Origin: an uncultured Burkholderiaceae bacterium | GTDB taxonomy: Bacteria > Pseudomonadota > Gammaproteobacteria > Burkholderiales > Burkholderiaceae_B | Length of the DNA stretch: 63,110 nucleotides | Direction of reading: 5' to 3' | Assembly: GCA_937888805.1 (NCBI GenBank) | Contig: CALBEY010000006.1 | Span: 1 to 63,110 of the forward strand | Part shown: piece after piece, positions 25,239 to 34,203 of the stretch | Numbering within the stretch: position 1 is the stretch's first letter | Layout: every line of letters begins with the position of its first letter | Made by a program: the position numbers and the translations under genes | Notes under the pieces: generated by a model | Database searches by the model: none | What the model saw: the letters and a program-made list of their open reading frames with translations, nothing else | Told to the model about the DNA's origin: nothing

Positions 25239-25912
25239 GTGATTATTCGCTGGTTGTGTTTGATTGGGATGGCACGTTGATGGATTCAACGGTTGATATT
25301 GTGCGAGCCATTCAAGCGGCTTGTGTCGATTCAGGGCTACCTGTTCCTGACGATGAGCAAGCGAGCTGGGTGATCGGATTATCACTGGAGCCGGCACTGA
25401 ATCACGCTGTGCCTGAACTGACTGACGAAAAGCGACCTTATTTTTTAGAGCGTTACCGTTATCACTACCTGAGTCGCGATCCCAAGCTTGTTTTGTTTGA
25501 AGGCGTACCCGAGATGCTCGAAGCGCTGCGCCAAGATGGCGTCGCGCTTGCGGTGGCCACGGGCAAAAGCCGGGTTGGTTTGGACCGTGTCTTGCGCAAC
25601 ACTGGTATTGGAGATTTCTTTATGGCCACTCGGTGCGCTGATGAAACATTTGGCAAGCCTCACCCAGGTATGCTGTATGAAATTATGAATGTTGTCGGCG
25701 TGGAAAAATCATCGGTCATCATGGTGGGAGACACCTCACATGACTTACAGATGGCCGCCAACGCGGGCGTGCATGGGTTGGGTGTGTCCTACGGCGCCCA
25801 TCCAGAGAAGGCATTACGCCAACAGCCCCATCAAGCTTTGATGCATGACGTTTTGAGTGTGAATCAGTGGTTAAGCACAAAGACCCGACCTTGGGCACCC
25901 ATGGAGATTTGA
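25235..25912 (+). CDS. HAD-IA family phosphatase (Gph-like)
   Basis: A 225-residue haloacid-dehalogenase hydrolase. Motif I is [11 protein letters not shown] (residues 8-18), motif II the threonine in AVATGKSR (about residue 108), motif III the lysine in FGKPHPGML (about residue 144), and motif [16 protein letters not shown] (about residues 168-181). The helical cap after motif I marks subfamily IA, like phosphoglycolate phosphatase or pyrophosphatase PpaX. In betaproteobacteria this gene routinely follows rluC. The substrate is not determined. It overlaps rluC (ATGA) and is followed two bases later by msrP. Confidence 0.88.
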   Translation: MSDYSLVVFDWDGTLMDSTVDIVRAIQAACVDSGLPVPDDEQASWVIGLSLEPALNHAVPELTDEKRPYFLERYRYHYLSRDPKLVLFEGVPEMLEALRQDGVALAVATGKSRVGLDRVLRNTGIGDFFMATRCADETFGKPHPGMLYEIMNVVGVEKSSVIMVGDTSHDLQMAANAGVHGLGVSYGAHPEKALRQQPHQALMHDVLSVNQWLSTKTRPWAPMEI

Positions 25913-25913
25913 G

Positions 25914-26882
25914 ATGACTCGTTATAAATACCCTGAGCCAAAAAGCAGCGAAATCACGCCACAACGCGTTTGGACACAGCGCCGACAATTGTTAGCGAGC
26001 GGCACCTTGATGGCCGCTACTGGCGCACTGCCGTTCTCGAGTGCCATGGCGCAGCGCAATCAGCAGTCAGAGTTGGCGCCTTTACCCGCCAAAGCAAACT
26101 TCGACTATGTCAGCATGGAAGCGCTGACAAGCCAAAAAGATGTCACCACTTACAACAATTTTTATGAGTTCGGTCTAGACAAAGCAGATCCTGCCAAATA
26201 CGCGGGCGCCATGAAAGTTCAGCCGTGGTCTGTTCAGATCGAGGGTGAGGTTGCCAAACCCGGCATCTATGGTCTTGAGGATTTGCTCAGCCTATCGCCC
26301 ATGCAGGATCGGGTTTACCGCCTGCGTTGTGTGGAAGGGTGGTCGATGGTGATTCCATGGATAGGCTACCCCTTGTCAGCGCTACTGAGTAAAGTTCAGC
26401 CCACGGGTAATGCGAAGTATGTTGAGTTCGTTACCGATATGCAGCCCGATGTGATGAAGGGATTGAGTTCTTCGGTAATCGACTGGCCTTATCGCGAAGG
26501 ACTGCGCATGGACGAAGCCATGCATCCCTTAACGCTATTGACATTTGGTGTTTACGGCACGGTTTTACCCAATCAAAACGGGGCACCTGTCAGGCTGGTG
26601 GTGCCATGGAAGTATGGATTCAAGTCTGCAAAGTCTCTCGTCAAAATCCGTGTGACAGAAAAGCAACCGCTTACCAGTTGGGTGGCAGCCGCTGCCGCTG
26701 AGTACGGCTTTTATGCCAACGTTAATCCCAACGTGCAGCACCCGAGGTGGTCGCAGGCGACTGAGCGTCGCATTGGTGAGGGAGGCTTTTTCACGCCCAA
26801 GCGTCCAACGCAGATGTTTAACGGCTATGCCGACCAAGTGGCCAGTTTGTATGCCGGCATGGATTTGACAAAAAATTACTAG
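25914..26882 (+). CDS. msrP: Periplasmic methionine-sulfoxide reductase, molybdenum subunit
   Basis: A 322-residue YedY/MsrP molybdopterin enzyme that repairs methionine sulfoxide in periplasmic proteins. A Tat signal peptide is evident: [10 protein letters not shown] with twin arginines at about residues 23-24, then a hydrophobic stretch and a cleavage-like AMA. The molybdenum-ligand cysteine is in [15 protein letters not shown] (about residues 137-151). The C-terminal fold segment [16 protein letters not shown] is characteristic. msrQ, its membrane heme partner, starts 14 bases downstream, completing the MsrPQ system. Regulation by the usual HprSR two-component system cannot be seen here. 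Confidence 0.96.
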   Translation: MTRYKYPEPKSSEITPQRVWTQRRQLLASGTLMAATGALPFSSAMAQRNQQSELAPLPAKANFDYVSMEALTSQKDVTTYNNFYEFGLDKADPAKYAGAMKVQPWSVQIEGEVAKPGIYGLEDLLSLSPMQDRVYRLRCVEGWSMVIPWIGYPLSALLSKVQPTGNAKYVEFVTDMQPDVMKGLSSSVIDWPYREGLRMDEAMHPLTLLTFGVYGTVLPNQNGAPVRLVVPWKYGFKSAKSLVKIRVTEKQPLTSWVAAAAAEYGFYANVNPNVQHPRWSQATERRIGEGGFFTPKRPTQMFNGYADQVASLYAGMDLTKNY

Positions 26883-26896
26883 CGCTAGTATCGCCA

Positions 26897-27535
26897 GTGT
26901 CTAGGCTCTCGGCCCTCACCGTCGATCGTTACAAGCCGGTCTTGCTGTTGCTCGGCCTTTTGCCACTGTTACGGTGGTTTTGGCTCGGCTGGCAAGGTGA
27001 GCTGACAGCCAATCCCATGGAGTTTTTAACGCGATCCTCGGGCACCTGGGCGTTGGTTTGCCTTTTGGTAACGCTATCGGTCAGTCCGATACGCGACGTG
27101 CTTAATCAGCCCGCCCTTATTAGGTTACGCCGCACCTGCGGATTGTTTGCCTTTTTTTACGCAGCCTTGCACGCCATCACTTGGGCTTGGTGGGACCAAG
27201 GCTTTGTGGTGGGTTCGATGTGGCGCGACGTGATCGATCGCCCATTTATCACCGTTGGGATGCTGGCCTTTTTGGCCCTGCTGGTGCTCGCCCTGACGTC
27301 TAATCAACGCGCCATGCGAGAGCTTGGCAAGCGTTGGAAGACATTGCACCGTTTGATTTATTTGATCGGTGCTCTGGTCATTCTCCACTACTGGTGGCAC
27401 AAGTCAGGCAAAAACGACTACACAGAGGTTTTGGTTTACGGTGCTGTCATGTTGCTGTTGTTGGCGTGGCGGTTGGCTGGGCCCTGGCTGATTGCTCGAT
27501 TCAGGCCTGAAACAAAAAAAGCGTCGGCCAGCTAG
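26897..27535 (+). CDS. msrQ: MsrQ heme-binding membrane subunit
   Basis: A 212-residue membrane protein with about six segments, of the ferric-reductase-like domain family, which passes electrons from the quinone pool to MsrP. Conserved histidines occur in YAALHAITWAWWDQG (about residue 91), in KRWKTLHRLIYLIG (about residue 152) and in LVILHYWWHKSG (about residue 164). The start is GTG at 26897, 14 bases after msrP; there is no strong ribosome binding site. The 3' end overlaps the convergent methyltransferase gene by 35 bases. Confidence 0.94.
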   Translation: MSRLSALTVDRYKPVLLLLGLLPLLRWFWLGWQGELTANPMEFLTRSSGTWALVCLLVTLSVSPIRDVLNQPALIRLRRTCGLFAFFYAALHAITWAWWDQGFVVGSMWRDVIDRPFITVGMLAFLALLVLALTSNQRAMRELGKRWKTLHRLIYLIGALVILHYWWHKSGKNDYTEVLVYGAVMLLLLAWRLAGPWLIARFRPETKKASAS

Positions 27536-28235
27536 CCAAGTCTGGCGCTGGCAAGCGTCGCCAATCGGCGATGGAACGGGTGCTGACCCATTCGTGCTCA
27601 CCCGTTAGGTCCCTTGCCACACAAAGTCGCGTTTGCAGCGCCAAGGTCTCAATCAGGCTTTGAAACATGGCGACATTTCGATAGGGTGTCTCAATCAGCA
27701 ACTGGCTTTGTTTTTGTCGCAGTGAGATTTGTTCCCACTGCTTGAGTTGCTGCTTTCGGGCGTCAGGTTTCACCGGGGCATAGCCGTGGAAGGCAAATCG
27801 TTGCCCTTCAAGACCGCTGGCCATCAGGCCTAACAATATGGATGACGGCCCAACCCAAGGCTTGACCCTGATGTTTAAACGGTGGGCGAGCGCAACAACG
27901 CGCGCGCCCGGGTCAGCCACCGCTGGACATCCGGCCTCAGAAACCAAGCCCATGTCTTCGCCGCGCAAAAGCGGGGTCAGCCATTGGCGAATCATGGCGT
28001 CATCTGCTTTATCGGTCAGGGTATGGATATTGATTTCTTGTAGCGGTTGCGTCAGCTGCAGTTGTTTGAGGAACGCACGAGCGGTTTTTGCGTTTTCAGC
28101 GATGTAGGAAGGCAGCGCGCTGGCCTTTTGCTGTGCAGCGGTGGGCAACCAATCATTGATCGGTCGCTCTGAAAGGCCAACGGGAATCAAGTGCAGCGTG
28201 CCACTATTGGCCGCTGATGGAACAGGCTCGGTCAT
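27501..28235 (-). CDS. RsmI/YraL-like tetrapyrrole-methylase-fold methyltransferase
   Basis: A 244-residue SAM-dependent methyltransferase of PF00590. The signature GLVSEAGCPAVADPGARVV (about residues 95-113) corresponds to the SAM loop of the RsmI group, and GPSSILLGLMASGL follows at about residues 128-141. RsmI methylates C1402 of 16S rRNA. This protein is shorter and looks like the YraL-side paralogue often found beside maf in betaproteobacteria, so its target is uncertain. It overlaps maf by four bases and msrQ by 35 bases, tail to tail. Confidence 0.85.
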   Translation of the reverse strand: MTEPVPSAANSGTLHLIPVGLSERPINDWLPTAAQQKASALPSYIAENAKTARAFLKQLQLTQPLQEINIHTLTDKADDAMIRQWLTPLLRGEDMGLVSEAGCPAVADPGARVVALAHRLNIRVKPWVGPSSILLGLMASGLEGQRFAFHGYAPVKPDARKQQLKQWEQISLRQKQSQLLIETPYRNVAMFQSLIETLALQTRLCVARDLTGEHEWVSTRSIADWRRLPAPDLASWPTLFLFQA

Positions 28236-28855
28236 GGTTGACTCAATACGTGTTGGTTTAAAGGGTTGTGTCCGGCGCGAGAAAGCATGGCCGTGAGTTG
28301 TATCAGTGGCAGGCCGATGATGGCTGTGGGGTCATCACTGGTGAGCTTATCCAGAAGTGAAATGCCCAAGCCCTCGGCTCGGGCGCTGCCAGCCACATCA
28401 AAGGGGCGTTCAATGGTGAGATAGCGCTCTATTTGAGAGAGCGTTAAGGGCTTAAACAATGCATGACACTCGATGACTGATATTTGCCGACCCGAGGCGC
28501 AAACGACCGCTAAAGCACTGTAGAACGTCACCGCTCGGCCTGAGAGCCGTGTCAATTGCCTAACGGCAGCTTCGTGTGAGCCGGGTTTGCCCAATGTTTG
28601 GCCATCGATATCAAGGACTTGGTCGGCGCCAATCACGACAGCATCAGGCTGATGCAAAAGAATTTTTAGGGCTTTTTGCAGGGCCAAACGACGGGCAGTT
28701 GATTTGGGCGTTTCCCCAATTTCTCGCCTTTCGTCGATTTCAGGCGCCTCGGTTTTGAAGGGTAAACCCAAGCGAGATAGCATCTCTGATCGATATGGCG
28801 AGCTCGACGCAAGGATCAAAGGGGGCGGACGATCGGTTGTTTGCAACACACTCAT
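28232..28855 (-). CDS. Maf/YceF nucleoside-triphosphate pyrophosphatase
   Basis: A 207-residue Maf-family protein. The N-terminal LASSSPYRSEMLSRLGLPF and the central ADQVLDIDGQTLGKPG are the two conserved nucleotide-binding blocks. The EIDERREIGETP segment and the C-terminal DDPTAIIGLPL complete the fold. The SSSPYR and DQVL forms point to the YceF subgroup, which hydrolyses 7-methyl-GTP in E. coli. I use ATG 28855 because it gives the family length; an earlier frame start adds 35 unrelated residues. The head faces yceD across a 140-base divergent gap, the usual betaproteobacterial arrangement. Confidence 0.9.
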   Translation of the reverse strand: MSVLQTTDRPPPLILASSSPYRSEMLSRLGLPFKTEAPEIDERREIGETPKSTARRLALQKALKILLHQPDAVVIGADQVLDIDGQTLGKPGSHEAAVRQLTRLSGRAVTFYSALAVVCASGRQISVIECHALFKPLTLSQIERYLTIERPFDVAGSARAEGLGISLLDKLTSDDPTAIIGLPLIQLTAMLSRAGHNPLNQHVLSQP

Positions 28856-28995
28856 TTGTTTCGGAGATGGTTTTGGCGTTATGATAGCGGGCTTTGCTAG
28901 CCAGTGCGAAAGACCTCGGGCAGTTGGGACGATTTCAATCGCTTGCTTGCGCAGGGCCAACTTCTTAGGATGCTAGCAATAGTGGAACTTTCGTG

Positions 28996-29622
28996 ATGGC
29001 TGTCGATCAGACTGGTGCGGTTCGTCCTTGGGAAGAAGATCGGCCATGGCGTGCGGCTTGCCTTGCGAATTGGGGCATGCCCAAATTGATTGACTTACGC
29101 CGATTCGCCAGCGAAAGTCAGCGCGTTGATGGTGCGTTTGCCATCCGTCGTTTAGTGAGATTGATAGAAGGGCTGCCAGAGCAACCTTTGGTGCGAGAAG
29201 TCAGTGCGGCTGTTGCGCAAGAGCCCGGTGTGGTTTGGTTTTCGTTGCTGGGTCAAATGCAACTGGGGCGTAAGCCTCAGGTGGTCTTGAAAGTGCAGGC
29301 TCAAATACGGCTGACATGCCAGCGATGCATGCAACCACTGACTTACACGGTCGATGAGTCGGTGTTATTTGATGTGGTTCGACAAGAAAGTGCACTGAAA
29401 GATGCCAATGATGCCGAGCCCCTTGATCTGGATACGCCAGAAGAGTTAGTGGCTGACACGCGTTTTGACATTGGGCAGTTGATTGAAGACCAGTTGATTT
29501 TGGCTGTGCCGTATGTGCCAAAACACAGCAACTGTTCGGCAGCGGTGTCGCCGGCTGAAGAAGAGCCAGTCGCGACTCGGGTTTCGCCGTTTGGTTCGCT
29601 CGCAGCATTAAAGGGTCGATGA
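28996..29622 (+). CDS. yceD: YceD/DUF177 family protein, 23S rRNA accumulation factor
   Basis: A 208-residue protein with the DUF177 signature: LTCQRCMQPLTYTVD (about residues 102-116) and LIEDQLILAVPYVPKHSNC (about residues 160-178). The cysteines suggest a metal site. YceD homologues affect 23S rRNA accumulation and sit upstream of rpmF in most bacteria, as here (74 bases). ATG 28996 is preferred over the GTG one codon before; GGAAC lies nearby. Biochemical function is not firmly known. Confidence 0.9.
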   Translation: MAVDQTGAVRPWEEDRPWRAACLANWGMPKLIDLRRFASESQRVDGAFAIRRLVRLIEGLPEQPLVREVSAAVAQEPGVVWFSLLGQMQLGRKPQVVLKVQAQIRLTCQRCMQPLTYTVDESVLFDVVRQESALKDANDAEPLDLDTPEELVADTRFDIGQLIEDQLILAVPYVPKHSNCSAAVSPAEEEPVATRVSPFGSLAALKGR

Positions 29623-29660
29623 AAGTCGACATATTTGTTTTTAGAATGTGTTTAGATTGA

Positions 29661-29682
29661 TAGCGCGTTACAATTCGCGCTA
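29661..29682 (+). promoter_or_regulatory. Hairpin in the rpmF leader
   Basis: A seven-base inverted repeat TAGCGCG / CGCGCTA with an eight-base loop lies 14 bases before the L32 start, just upstream of the AGGAG site. It could modulate translation of L32 or be a remnant of transcript processing. Confidence 0.35.
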
Positions 29683-29696
29683 ATTTAGGAGTCATC

Positions 29697-29879
29697 ATGG
29701 CTGTTCAGCAAAATAAGAAGTCACCTTCCAAACGCGGTATGCACCGTTCGCATGATTTTATCTCGACGCCGCCAACGGCGATTGAGCCAAATACGGGCGA
29801 ATTACACCTGCGTCACCACATCAGCCCAAACGGGTTTTATCGTGGGCGTAAGGTTTTGAAGACGAAGGCCGACGAGTAA
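29697..29879 (+). CDS. rpmF: 50S ribosomal protein L32
   Basis: A 60-residue ribosomal protein: [20 protein letters not shown] is the universal N-terminus, and [20 protein letters not shown] follows. The four-cysteine zinc motif of some L32 proteins is absent, so this is the zinc-free form. An AGGAG site precedes the ATG. plsX begins 48 bases downstream, linking ribosome and lipid synthesis in one transcript as in many proteobacteria. Confidence 0.97.
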   Translation: MAVQQNKKSPSKRGMHRSHDFISTPPTAIEPNTGELHLRHHISPNGFYRGRKVLKTKADE

Positions 29880-29927
29880 CTTTGTACTTGACGTGAGCTA
29901 TGGGCATCTGATGCCCTCAAAGGCCCC

Positions 29928-31016
29928 GTGAGCACACCTGTCCATATCGCGATCGATTGCATGGGTGGTGATATTGGTTTACCAGTCACCATACCAGCCG
30001 CACTAGCATTCGCCCAACAGTTCCCAGAGACTGTCCTGCTCTTGGTCGGGCGACAGGATGAGATTGGTCGCGAACTTAAAAAGCATCAACCCCGTTATCC
30101 TAACGTGACACACGGTCGCCTCGAGATTTTGCACGCCTCTGAAGTGATCACCATGGAAGACTCGGTCGAGATTGCTTTAAGACGCAAAAAAGATTCTTCC
30201 ATGCGTGTTGCCGCCCAAGCGGTCAAGGATGGGCGAGCTCAGGCTTTTGTGTCAGCGGGTAACACCGGTGCCCTAATGGCCATCTCACGATATGTGCTTA
30301 AAACGCTCGACGGTATCGACCGGCCAGCGATAGCCGCTGCCATGCCAAATCAGAAGGGCGGTGCAACCACTGTTTTGGACCTAGGCGCCAACGTCGACTG
30401 CTCAGCCGAACACTTATTGCAGTTCGCCATCATGGGCACGGCTCTTGCGCAGCGAGGGCAGGAAACCGAACTACCATCGGTCGGATTGCTTAACATCGGC
30501 GAAGAGGTCATAAAAGGCAATGACATTGTCAAACAAGCCGCAGACTTGTTAAGAGCCAGTTCGCTGAATTTTGTTGGGAATGTCGAGGGTAATGACATCT
30601 TCAAGGGCACGGTTGATGTGGTTGTTTGTGATGGATTTGTGGGCAATGTTTTGCTTAAATCAGTCGAAGGGCTGTCTCACATGGTCGCGAGTATGATTCG
30701 GGAAGAGTTTCACCGTAGTTTTTTGACGATGCTAGCGGGTTTGTTGGCTCGGCCAGTGTTAAATCGATTTCGTCGCCGGGTGGATAATCGTCGTCATAAC
30801 GGTGCGGCGTTGCTTGGGCTTAAAGGTGTTGTTTTTAAAAGTCACGGTTCAGCCGACGAGTATGCTTTTAGGTACGCATTGGAACGGGCGCATGACGCCG
30901 TTGCGACTGGATTGCTCGCGCGAATCTCCTCAACGATCACCGGGCTCACCAAAAGCCACGCCCATGAGCAAGCGCAGGCCAATCAGGCTGCTTTGACTTC
31001 GGTAATTCAAAAATGA
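29928..31016 (+). CDS. plsX: Acyl-ACP:phosphate acyltransferase PlsX
   Basis: A 362-residue enzyme that makes acyl-phosphate from acyl-ACP for phospholipid synthesis by PlsY. The start [17 protein letters not shown], the central [17 protein letters not shown] (about residues 103-119) and the segment [16 protein letters not shown] (about residues 224-239) are diagnostic. The start is GTG at 29928. It overlaps fabH by four bases. The C-terminal 30 residues after the barrel-like core are polar and variable. Confidence 0.96.
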   Translation: MSTPVHIAIDCMGGDIGLPVTIPAALAFAQQFPETVLLLVGRQDEIGRELKKHQPRYPNVTHGRLEILHASEVITMEDSVEIALRRKKDSSMRVAAQAVKDGRAQAFVSAGNTGALMAISRYVLKTLDGIDRPAIAAAMPNQKGGATTVLDLGANVDCSAEHLLQFAIMGTALAQRGQETELPSVGLLNIGEEVIKGNDIVKQAADLLRASSLNFVGNVEGNDIFKGTVDVVVCDGFVGNVLLKSVEGLSHMVASMIREEFHRSFLTMLAGLLARPVLNRFRRRVDNRRHNGAALLGLKGVVFKSHGSADEYAFRYALERAHDAVATGLLARISSTITGLTKSHAHEQAQANQAALTSVIQK

Positions 31017-32002
31017 TGAAAGACGCCAGAATCTACTCACGAATTAGCGCCACGGGCAGTTATTTGCCGACCCGCGTGTTGACCAACGATGCATTAGCCG
31101 TTGAGTTAGCACGCAATGGTGTTGAAACATCTGATGAATGGATCGTTTCAAGAACAGGCATTCGCCAGCGACACCTTGCCGCGGCGGGTGAGATGACTAG
31201 CGATTTGGCTTGCGAAGCGGCCAAGCGGGCATTGGCACAAGCCGGGAAGTCAGCCAATGACATCGATTTGATTATCTTGGCCACCTCAACGCCAGACATG
31301 GTATTTCCCAGCACGGCCTGCTTGGTACAAGCCAAGTTAGGCAATCATGGTGCGGCAGCATTTGACCTTCAAGCGGTGTGTAGCGGCTTTGTTTACGCTT
31401 TGGCCACCGCCGATGCCTTCATTCGTTGCGGGCGTGCCAAATGCGCGCTCGTGATCGGTGCTGAGGTGTTTTCTAATATTTTGGATTGGAAAGACCGTGG
31501 CACCTGTGTGCTTTTTGGTGACGGTGCTGGCGCGGTATTACTCCAAGCCAGCGATGAGCCTGGTATTCGAGCGGCGCAGTTAAACGCTGATGGCAGTCTG
31601 GCAGGCATCCTATGCACACCGGGCAACGTCGCACATGGTCAAGTCACGGGTGACCCCTTTTTGCGCATGGATGGTCAAGCCGTTTTCAAACAAGCGGTCT
31701 CTGTGCTCGAGAAGTCCGCCCGTTCGGTCGTTGACCAAGCAGGGCTGACGCTGGCACAGATTGATTGGCTGATCCCGCATCAGGCGAATTTAAGAATTCT
31801 TTCTTTTTTGGCCAAGAAGCTCGGGACTGGGATGGATAAGGTCGTGGTCACGCTGGATCAGCACGCTAATACTTCTGCTGCTAGCGTACCCTTGGCTCTC
31901 GATGCGGCGTGTCGAGATGGGCGGGTCAAGGCGGGTCACGAGGTATTGCTGCAAGGCGTGGGCGGTGGGTTCACGTGGGGTTCGGTTGTGGTTCGCATGT
32001 GA
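31013..32002 (+). CDS. fabH: Beta-ketoacyl-ACP synthase III
   Basis: A 329-residue condensing enzyme that starts fatty acid synthesis from acetyl-CoA and malonyl-ACP. The catalytic triad is visible: cysteine in [15 protein letters not shown] (about residue 122), histidine in [12 protein letters not shown] (about residue 256) and asparagine in [14 protein letters not shown] (about residue 286). It starts at ATG 31013, overlapping the plsX stop. fabD follows after 26 bases. Confidence 0.97.
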   Translation: MMKDARIYSRISATGSYLPTRVLTNDALAVELARNGVETSDEWIVSRTGIRQRHLAAAGEMTSDLACEAAKRALAQAGKSANDIDLIILATSTPDMVFPSTACLVQAKLGNHGAAAFDLQAVCSGFVYALATADAFIRCGRAKCALVIGAEVFSNILDWKDRGTCVLFGDGAGAVLLQASDEPGIRAAQLNADGSLAGILCTPGNVAHGQVTGDPFLRMDGQAVFKQAVSVLEKSARSVVDQAGLTLAQIDWLIPHQANLRILSFLAKKLGTGMDKVVVTLDQHANTSAASVPLALDAACRDGRVKAGHEVLLQGVGGGFTWGSVVVRM

Positions 32003-32028
32003 CCACGATAATGCATGGGGTCAGTGAT

Positions 32029-32964
32029 ATGAAATTTGCATTTGTTTTTCCTGGGCAAGGGTCTCAGGCCGTCGGCATGTTAGACGTCTGGGCCGGTACA
32101 CCGGCCGCTCAAGCGGTCATGTCTGAAGCAGATGCGGCGTTAAATGAAGATTTATCCGGTTTGATTGCGCGTGGCCCGATCGAACAGCTCAACTTAACAA
32201 CCAACACGCAGCCGGCCATGTTGGCAGCCTCCTTAGCTGTCTTGGCGGCTTGGCGTGCCGCCGCCGGCCCTGAGCCCTTAGTCATGGCCGGCCACAGTTT
32301 GGGAGAGTACGCGGCGCTGACGGCTGCTGGTGTGATGGACTTGGCCGATGCCGTGCGATTGGTTCGAGTCCGTGCCGATGCCATGCAGGCGGCCGTGCCA
32401 ATTGGAACCGGTGCCATGGCCGCTATTCTTGGGCTTGAGGATGATGCTGTCTTGGCTGTCTGTGAGCAAGCCTCACACGGTGAAGTCGTGGAAGCAGTGA
32501 ACTTTAACGCGCCATCGCAAGTGGTGATTGCTGGACATCGTGCCGCTGTTGAGCGGGCCATGGAAAACGCCAAGGCAGCGGGTGCCAAAAGGGCTGTTTT
32601 ATTGCCTGTCTCGGCACCTTTTCACGCCAGTCTTTTAAAGCCCGCGGCGGCTGTTTTGGCGCAGGCTTTAAGCCACGTGACGCTGCGAAAGCCGCAAATT
32701 CCCGTGATTCAAAACGTGGATGTGCAAATGCACCAAGATCCTACTGAGATTGTGCAAGCGCTTGTTGACCAAGCCTGGCATCCAGTGCGCTGGGTTCAGA
32801 CCATCGAAGCGATGGCCCAACAAGGGGTGACACACATCGTTGAATGTGGTCCCGGCAAAGTGTTAAGTGGTTTGGTCAAGCGAATCGATGCTTCATTGGT
32901 TGCTTTGTCAGTGAATGACCCGGCGAGTCTACAAGCCGCCATCGAAACACTGAATAATAGTTAA
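32029..32964 (+). CDS. fabD: Malonyl-CoA:ACP transacylase
   Basis: A 311-residue acyltransferase that loads malonyl onto ACP. The N-terminus MKFAFVFPGQGSQAVGM is canonical. The nucleophile serine is in AGHSLGEYAALTAAGVM (about residue 93), the substrate-binding arginine in VRVRADAMQAAVP, and the catalytic histidine in SAPFHASLLKPAA (about residue 200). ATG 32029 was chosen; an ATG at 32011 and a much longer frame overlapping fabH are rejected for lack of similarity. It is part of the fab operon. Confidence 0.97.
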   Translation: MKFAFVFPGQGSQAVGMLDVWAGTPAAQAVMSEADAALNEDLSGLIARGPIEQLNLTTNTQPAMLAASLAVLAAWRAAAGPEPLVMAGHSLGEYAALTAAGVMDLADAVRLVRVRADAMQAAVPIGTGAMAAILGLEDDAVLAVCEQASHGEVVEAVNFNAPSQVVIAGHRAAVERAMENAKAAGAKRAVLLPVSAPFHASLLKPAAAVLAQALSHVTLRKPQIPVIQNVDVQMHQDPTEIVQALVDQAWHPVRWVQTIEAMAQQGVTHIVECGPGKVLSGLVKRIDASLVALSVNDPASLQAAIETLNNS

Positions 32965-32997
32965 ACTGATCGTCGATCACCGCGGGGAGTGAGTCAA

Positions 32998-33735
32998 ATG
33001 GAATTAAATGACAAAGTGGCACTGGTCACGGGGGCTTCGAGAGGCATCGGTCGCGCCATTGCCCTGGCATTGGCAGAAAAAGGCGCCACGGTGGTGGGTA
33101 CCGCCACCACTGCGGCAGGCGCAGAAACTCTTCATGAGTGGTTGTCTGCCAAAGGCGGCCGGGGTGTTGCGCTTGACGTGAACGATCAAGAGGCTGTCAG
33201 CGCATTGGTTGATTTGCTTGGCAAAGAATTGGCGGGGCCCCACATTTTGGTGAACAATGCGGGCATTACTCGCGACAATCTGGCCATGCGAATGAAAGAC
33301 GATGAATGGGATGCGGTGCTGCAAACCAACTTGGGTAGTGTGTTTCGCTTAAGTCGGGCAGTGATGCGCCCCATGATGAAAGCGCGTTGGGGGCGAATCA
33401 TCAACATCACATCTGTGGTTGGGTCAAGCGGCAATGCCGGTCAGGCCAACTACGCCGCTGCTAAGGCTGGCGTGGCAGGCATGACAAGGGCGCTAGCTCG
33501 AGAGCTTGGCAGCCGAAACATCACGGTCAATTGTGTGGCCCCGGGTTTTATCGAAACTGACATGACACGGGCATTAAGCGAGGACCAAACGGCTGCCCTG
33601 ATGGGGCAAATTCCCCTAGGCCGGTTGGGTTCGCCTTCAGATATTGCCCATGCAGTGACGTTTTTGGCGTCACCCGAAGCGCAGTACATTACGGGTACGA
33701 CGTTGCACGTAAATGGTGGAATGTACATGGCGTGA
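32998..33735 (+). CDS. fabG: 3-oxoacyl-ACP reductase FabG
   Basis: A 245-residue SDR enzyme reducing 3-oxoacyl-ACP with NADPH. The cofactor loop is TGASRGIGRAIALAL (about residues 13-27), NNAGITRDN follows at about residues 86-94, and the catalytic tyrosine and lysine are in YAAAKAGVAGM (about residues 152-162). The C-terminus ends LHVNGGMYMA, as in genuine FabG. ATG 32998 has GGGGAG eight bases before it. acpP follows 58 bases downstream and has a candidate promoter of its own. Confidence 0.97.
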   Translation: MELNDKVALVTGASRGIGRAIALALAEKGATVVGTATTAAGAETLHEWLSAKGGRGVALDVNDQEAVSALVDLLGKELAGPHILVNNAGITRDNLAMRMKDDEWDAVLQTNLGSVFRLSRAVMRPMMKARWGRIINITSVVGSSGNAGQANYAAAKAGVAGMTRALARELGSRNITVNCVAPGFIETDMTRALSEDQTAALMGQIPLGRLGSPSDIAHAVTFLASPEAQYITGTTLHVNGGMYMA

Positions 33736-33756
33736 GTTTTTCTGCCCGCGCTTGGC

Positions 33757-33762
33757 TATAAT
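33757..33762 (+). promoter_or_regulatory. Candidate -10 box of an acpP promoter
   Basis: A perfect TATAAT lies 32 bases before the acpP start. Only a poor -35 (around TGAGTT, 33733-33738) can be found 17-18 bases upstream. A dedicated acpP promoter is known in E. coli, which makes the reading plausible. Confidence 0.45.
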
Positions 33763-33793
33763 CAGGTTGGTTTTTCCCCTATTGGAGATATGA

Positions 33794-34030
33794 ATGGAAA
33801 GCATCGAACAGCGAGTCAAGAAAATCGTCGCTGAACAACTTGGCGTTAACGAAGCCGAGATCAAGAACGAATCATCCTTTCTTGACGACCTTGGTGCCGA
33901 CTCACTCGATATGGTCGAGTTGGTTATGGCGCTTGAGGATGAGTTCGAAACAGAGATCCCGGACGAGGAAGCTGAGAAGATCACGACAGTCAAGCAGGCC
34001 ATCGATTACATCGAGAGCAATTCGAAGTAA
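33794..34030 (+). CDS. acpP: Acyl carrier protein
   Basis: A 78-residue acidic acyl carrier protein. The phosphopantetheine serine is in [15 protein letters not shown] (about residue 37), the universal ACP motif. N-terminal [18 protein letters not shown] and C-terminal [14 protein letters not shown] are standard. It carries growing acyl chains for FabF, FabH and FabG encoded beside it. A GGAGA site precedes the ATG. Confidence 0.98.
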   Translation: MESIEQRVKKIVAEQLGVNEAEIKNESSFLDDLGADSLDMVELVMALEDEFETEIPDEEAEKITTVKQAIDYIESNSK

Positions 34031-34077
34031 TGAGAAATGGCTGTTGGTCTTTGTTTGCTTAGTCAAGCAGGCCAACG

Positions 34078-34163
34078 GGCGGTTGAGGTCGTCTTGGTAG
34101 CAGTGGGTTTGCCCTGAAAAGGTGCAAATGTTCTGGTGCCAGCGAAATCAGCCGCCTTTTTTT
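34078..34163 (+). terminator. Possible attenuating terminator between acpP and fabF
   Basis: GGCGGTTG (34078-34085) can pair with CAGCCGCC (34149-34156, one G-T pair), and the second arm is followed by seven Ts. The loop is long (about 63 bases), so the structure is weak alone. It may let only part of acpP transcription reach fabF. Confidence 0.3.
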
Positions 34164-34203
34164 ACGCATTGCCTTTGTTTCGGTTTTTAGTCAGGAGTGA
34201 ATC

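Noticed and set aside
31909..32028. Extended N-terminus of fabD overlapping fabH
   Set aside because: The added residues are Arg/Gly-rich shadow sequence and FabD proteins start at MKFAFVFPGQGSQ.
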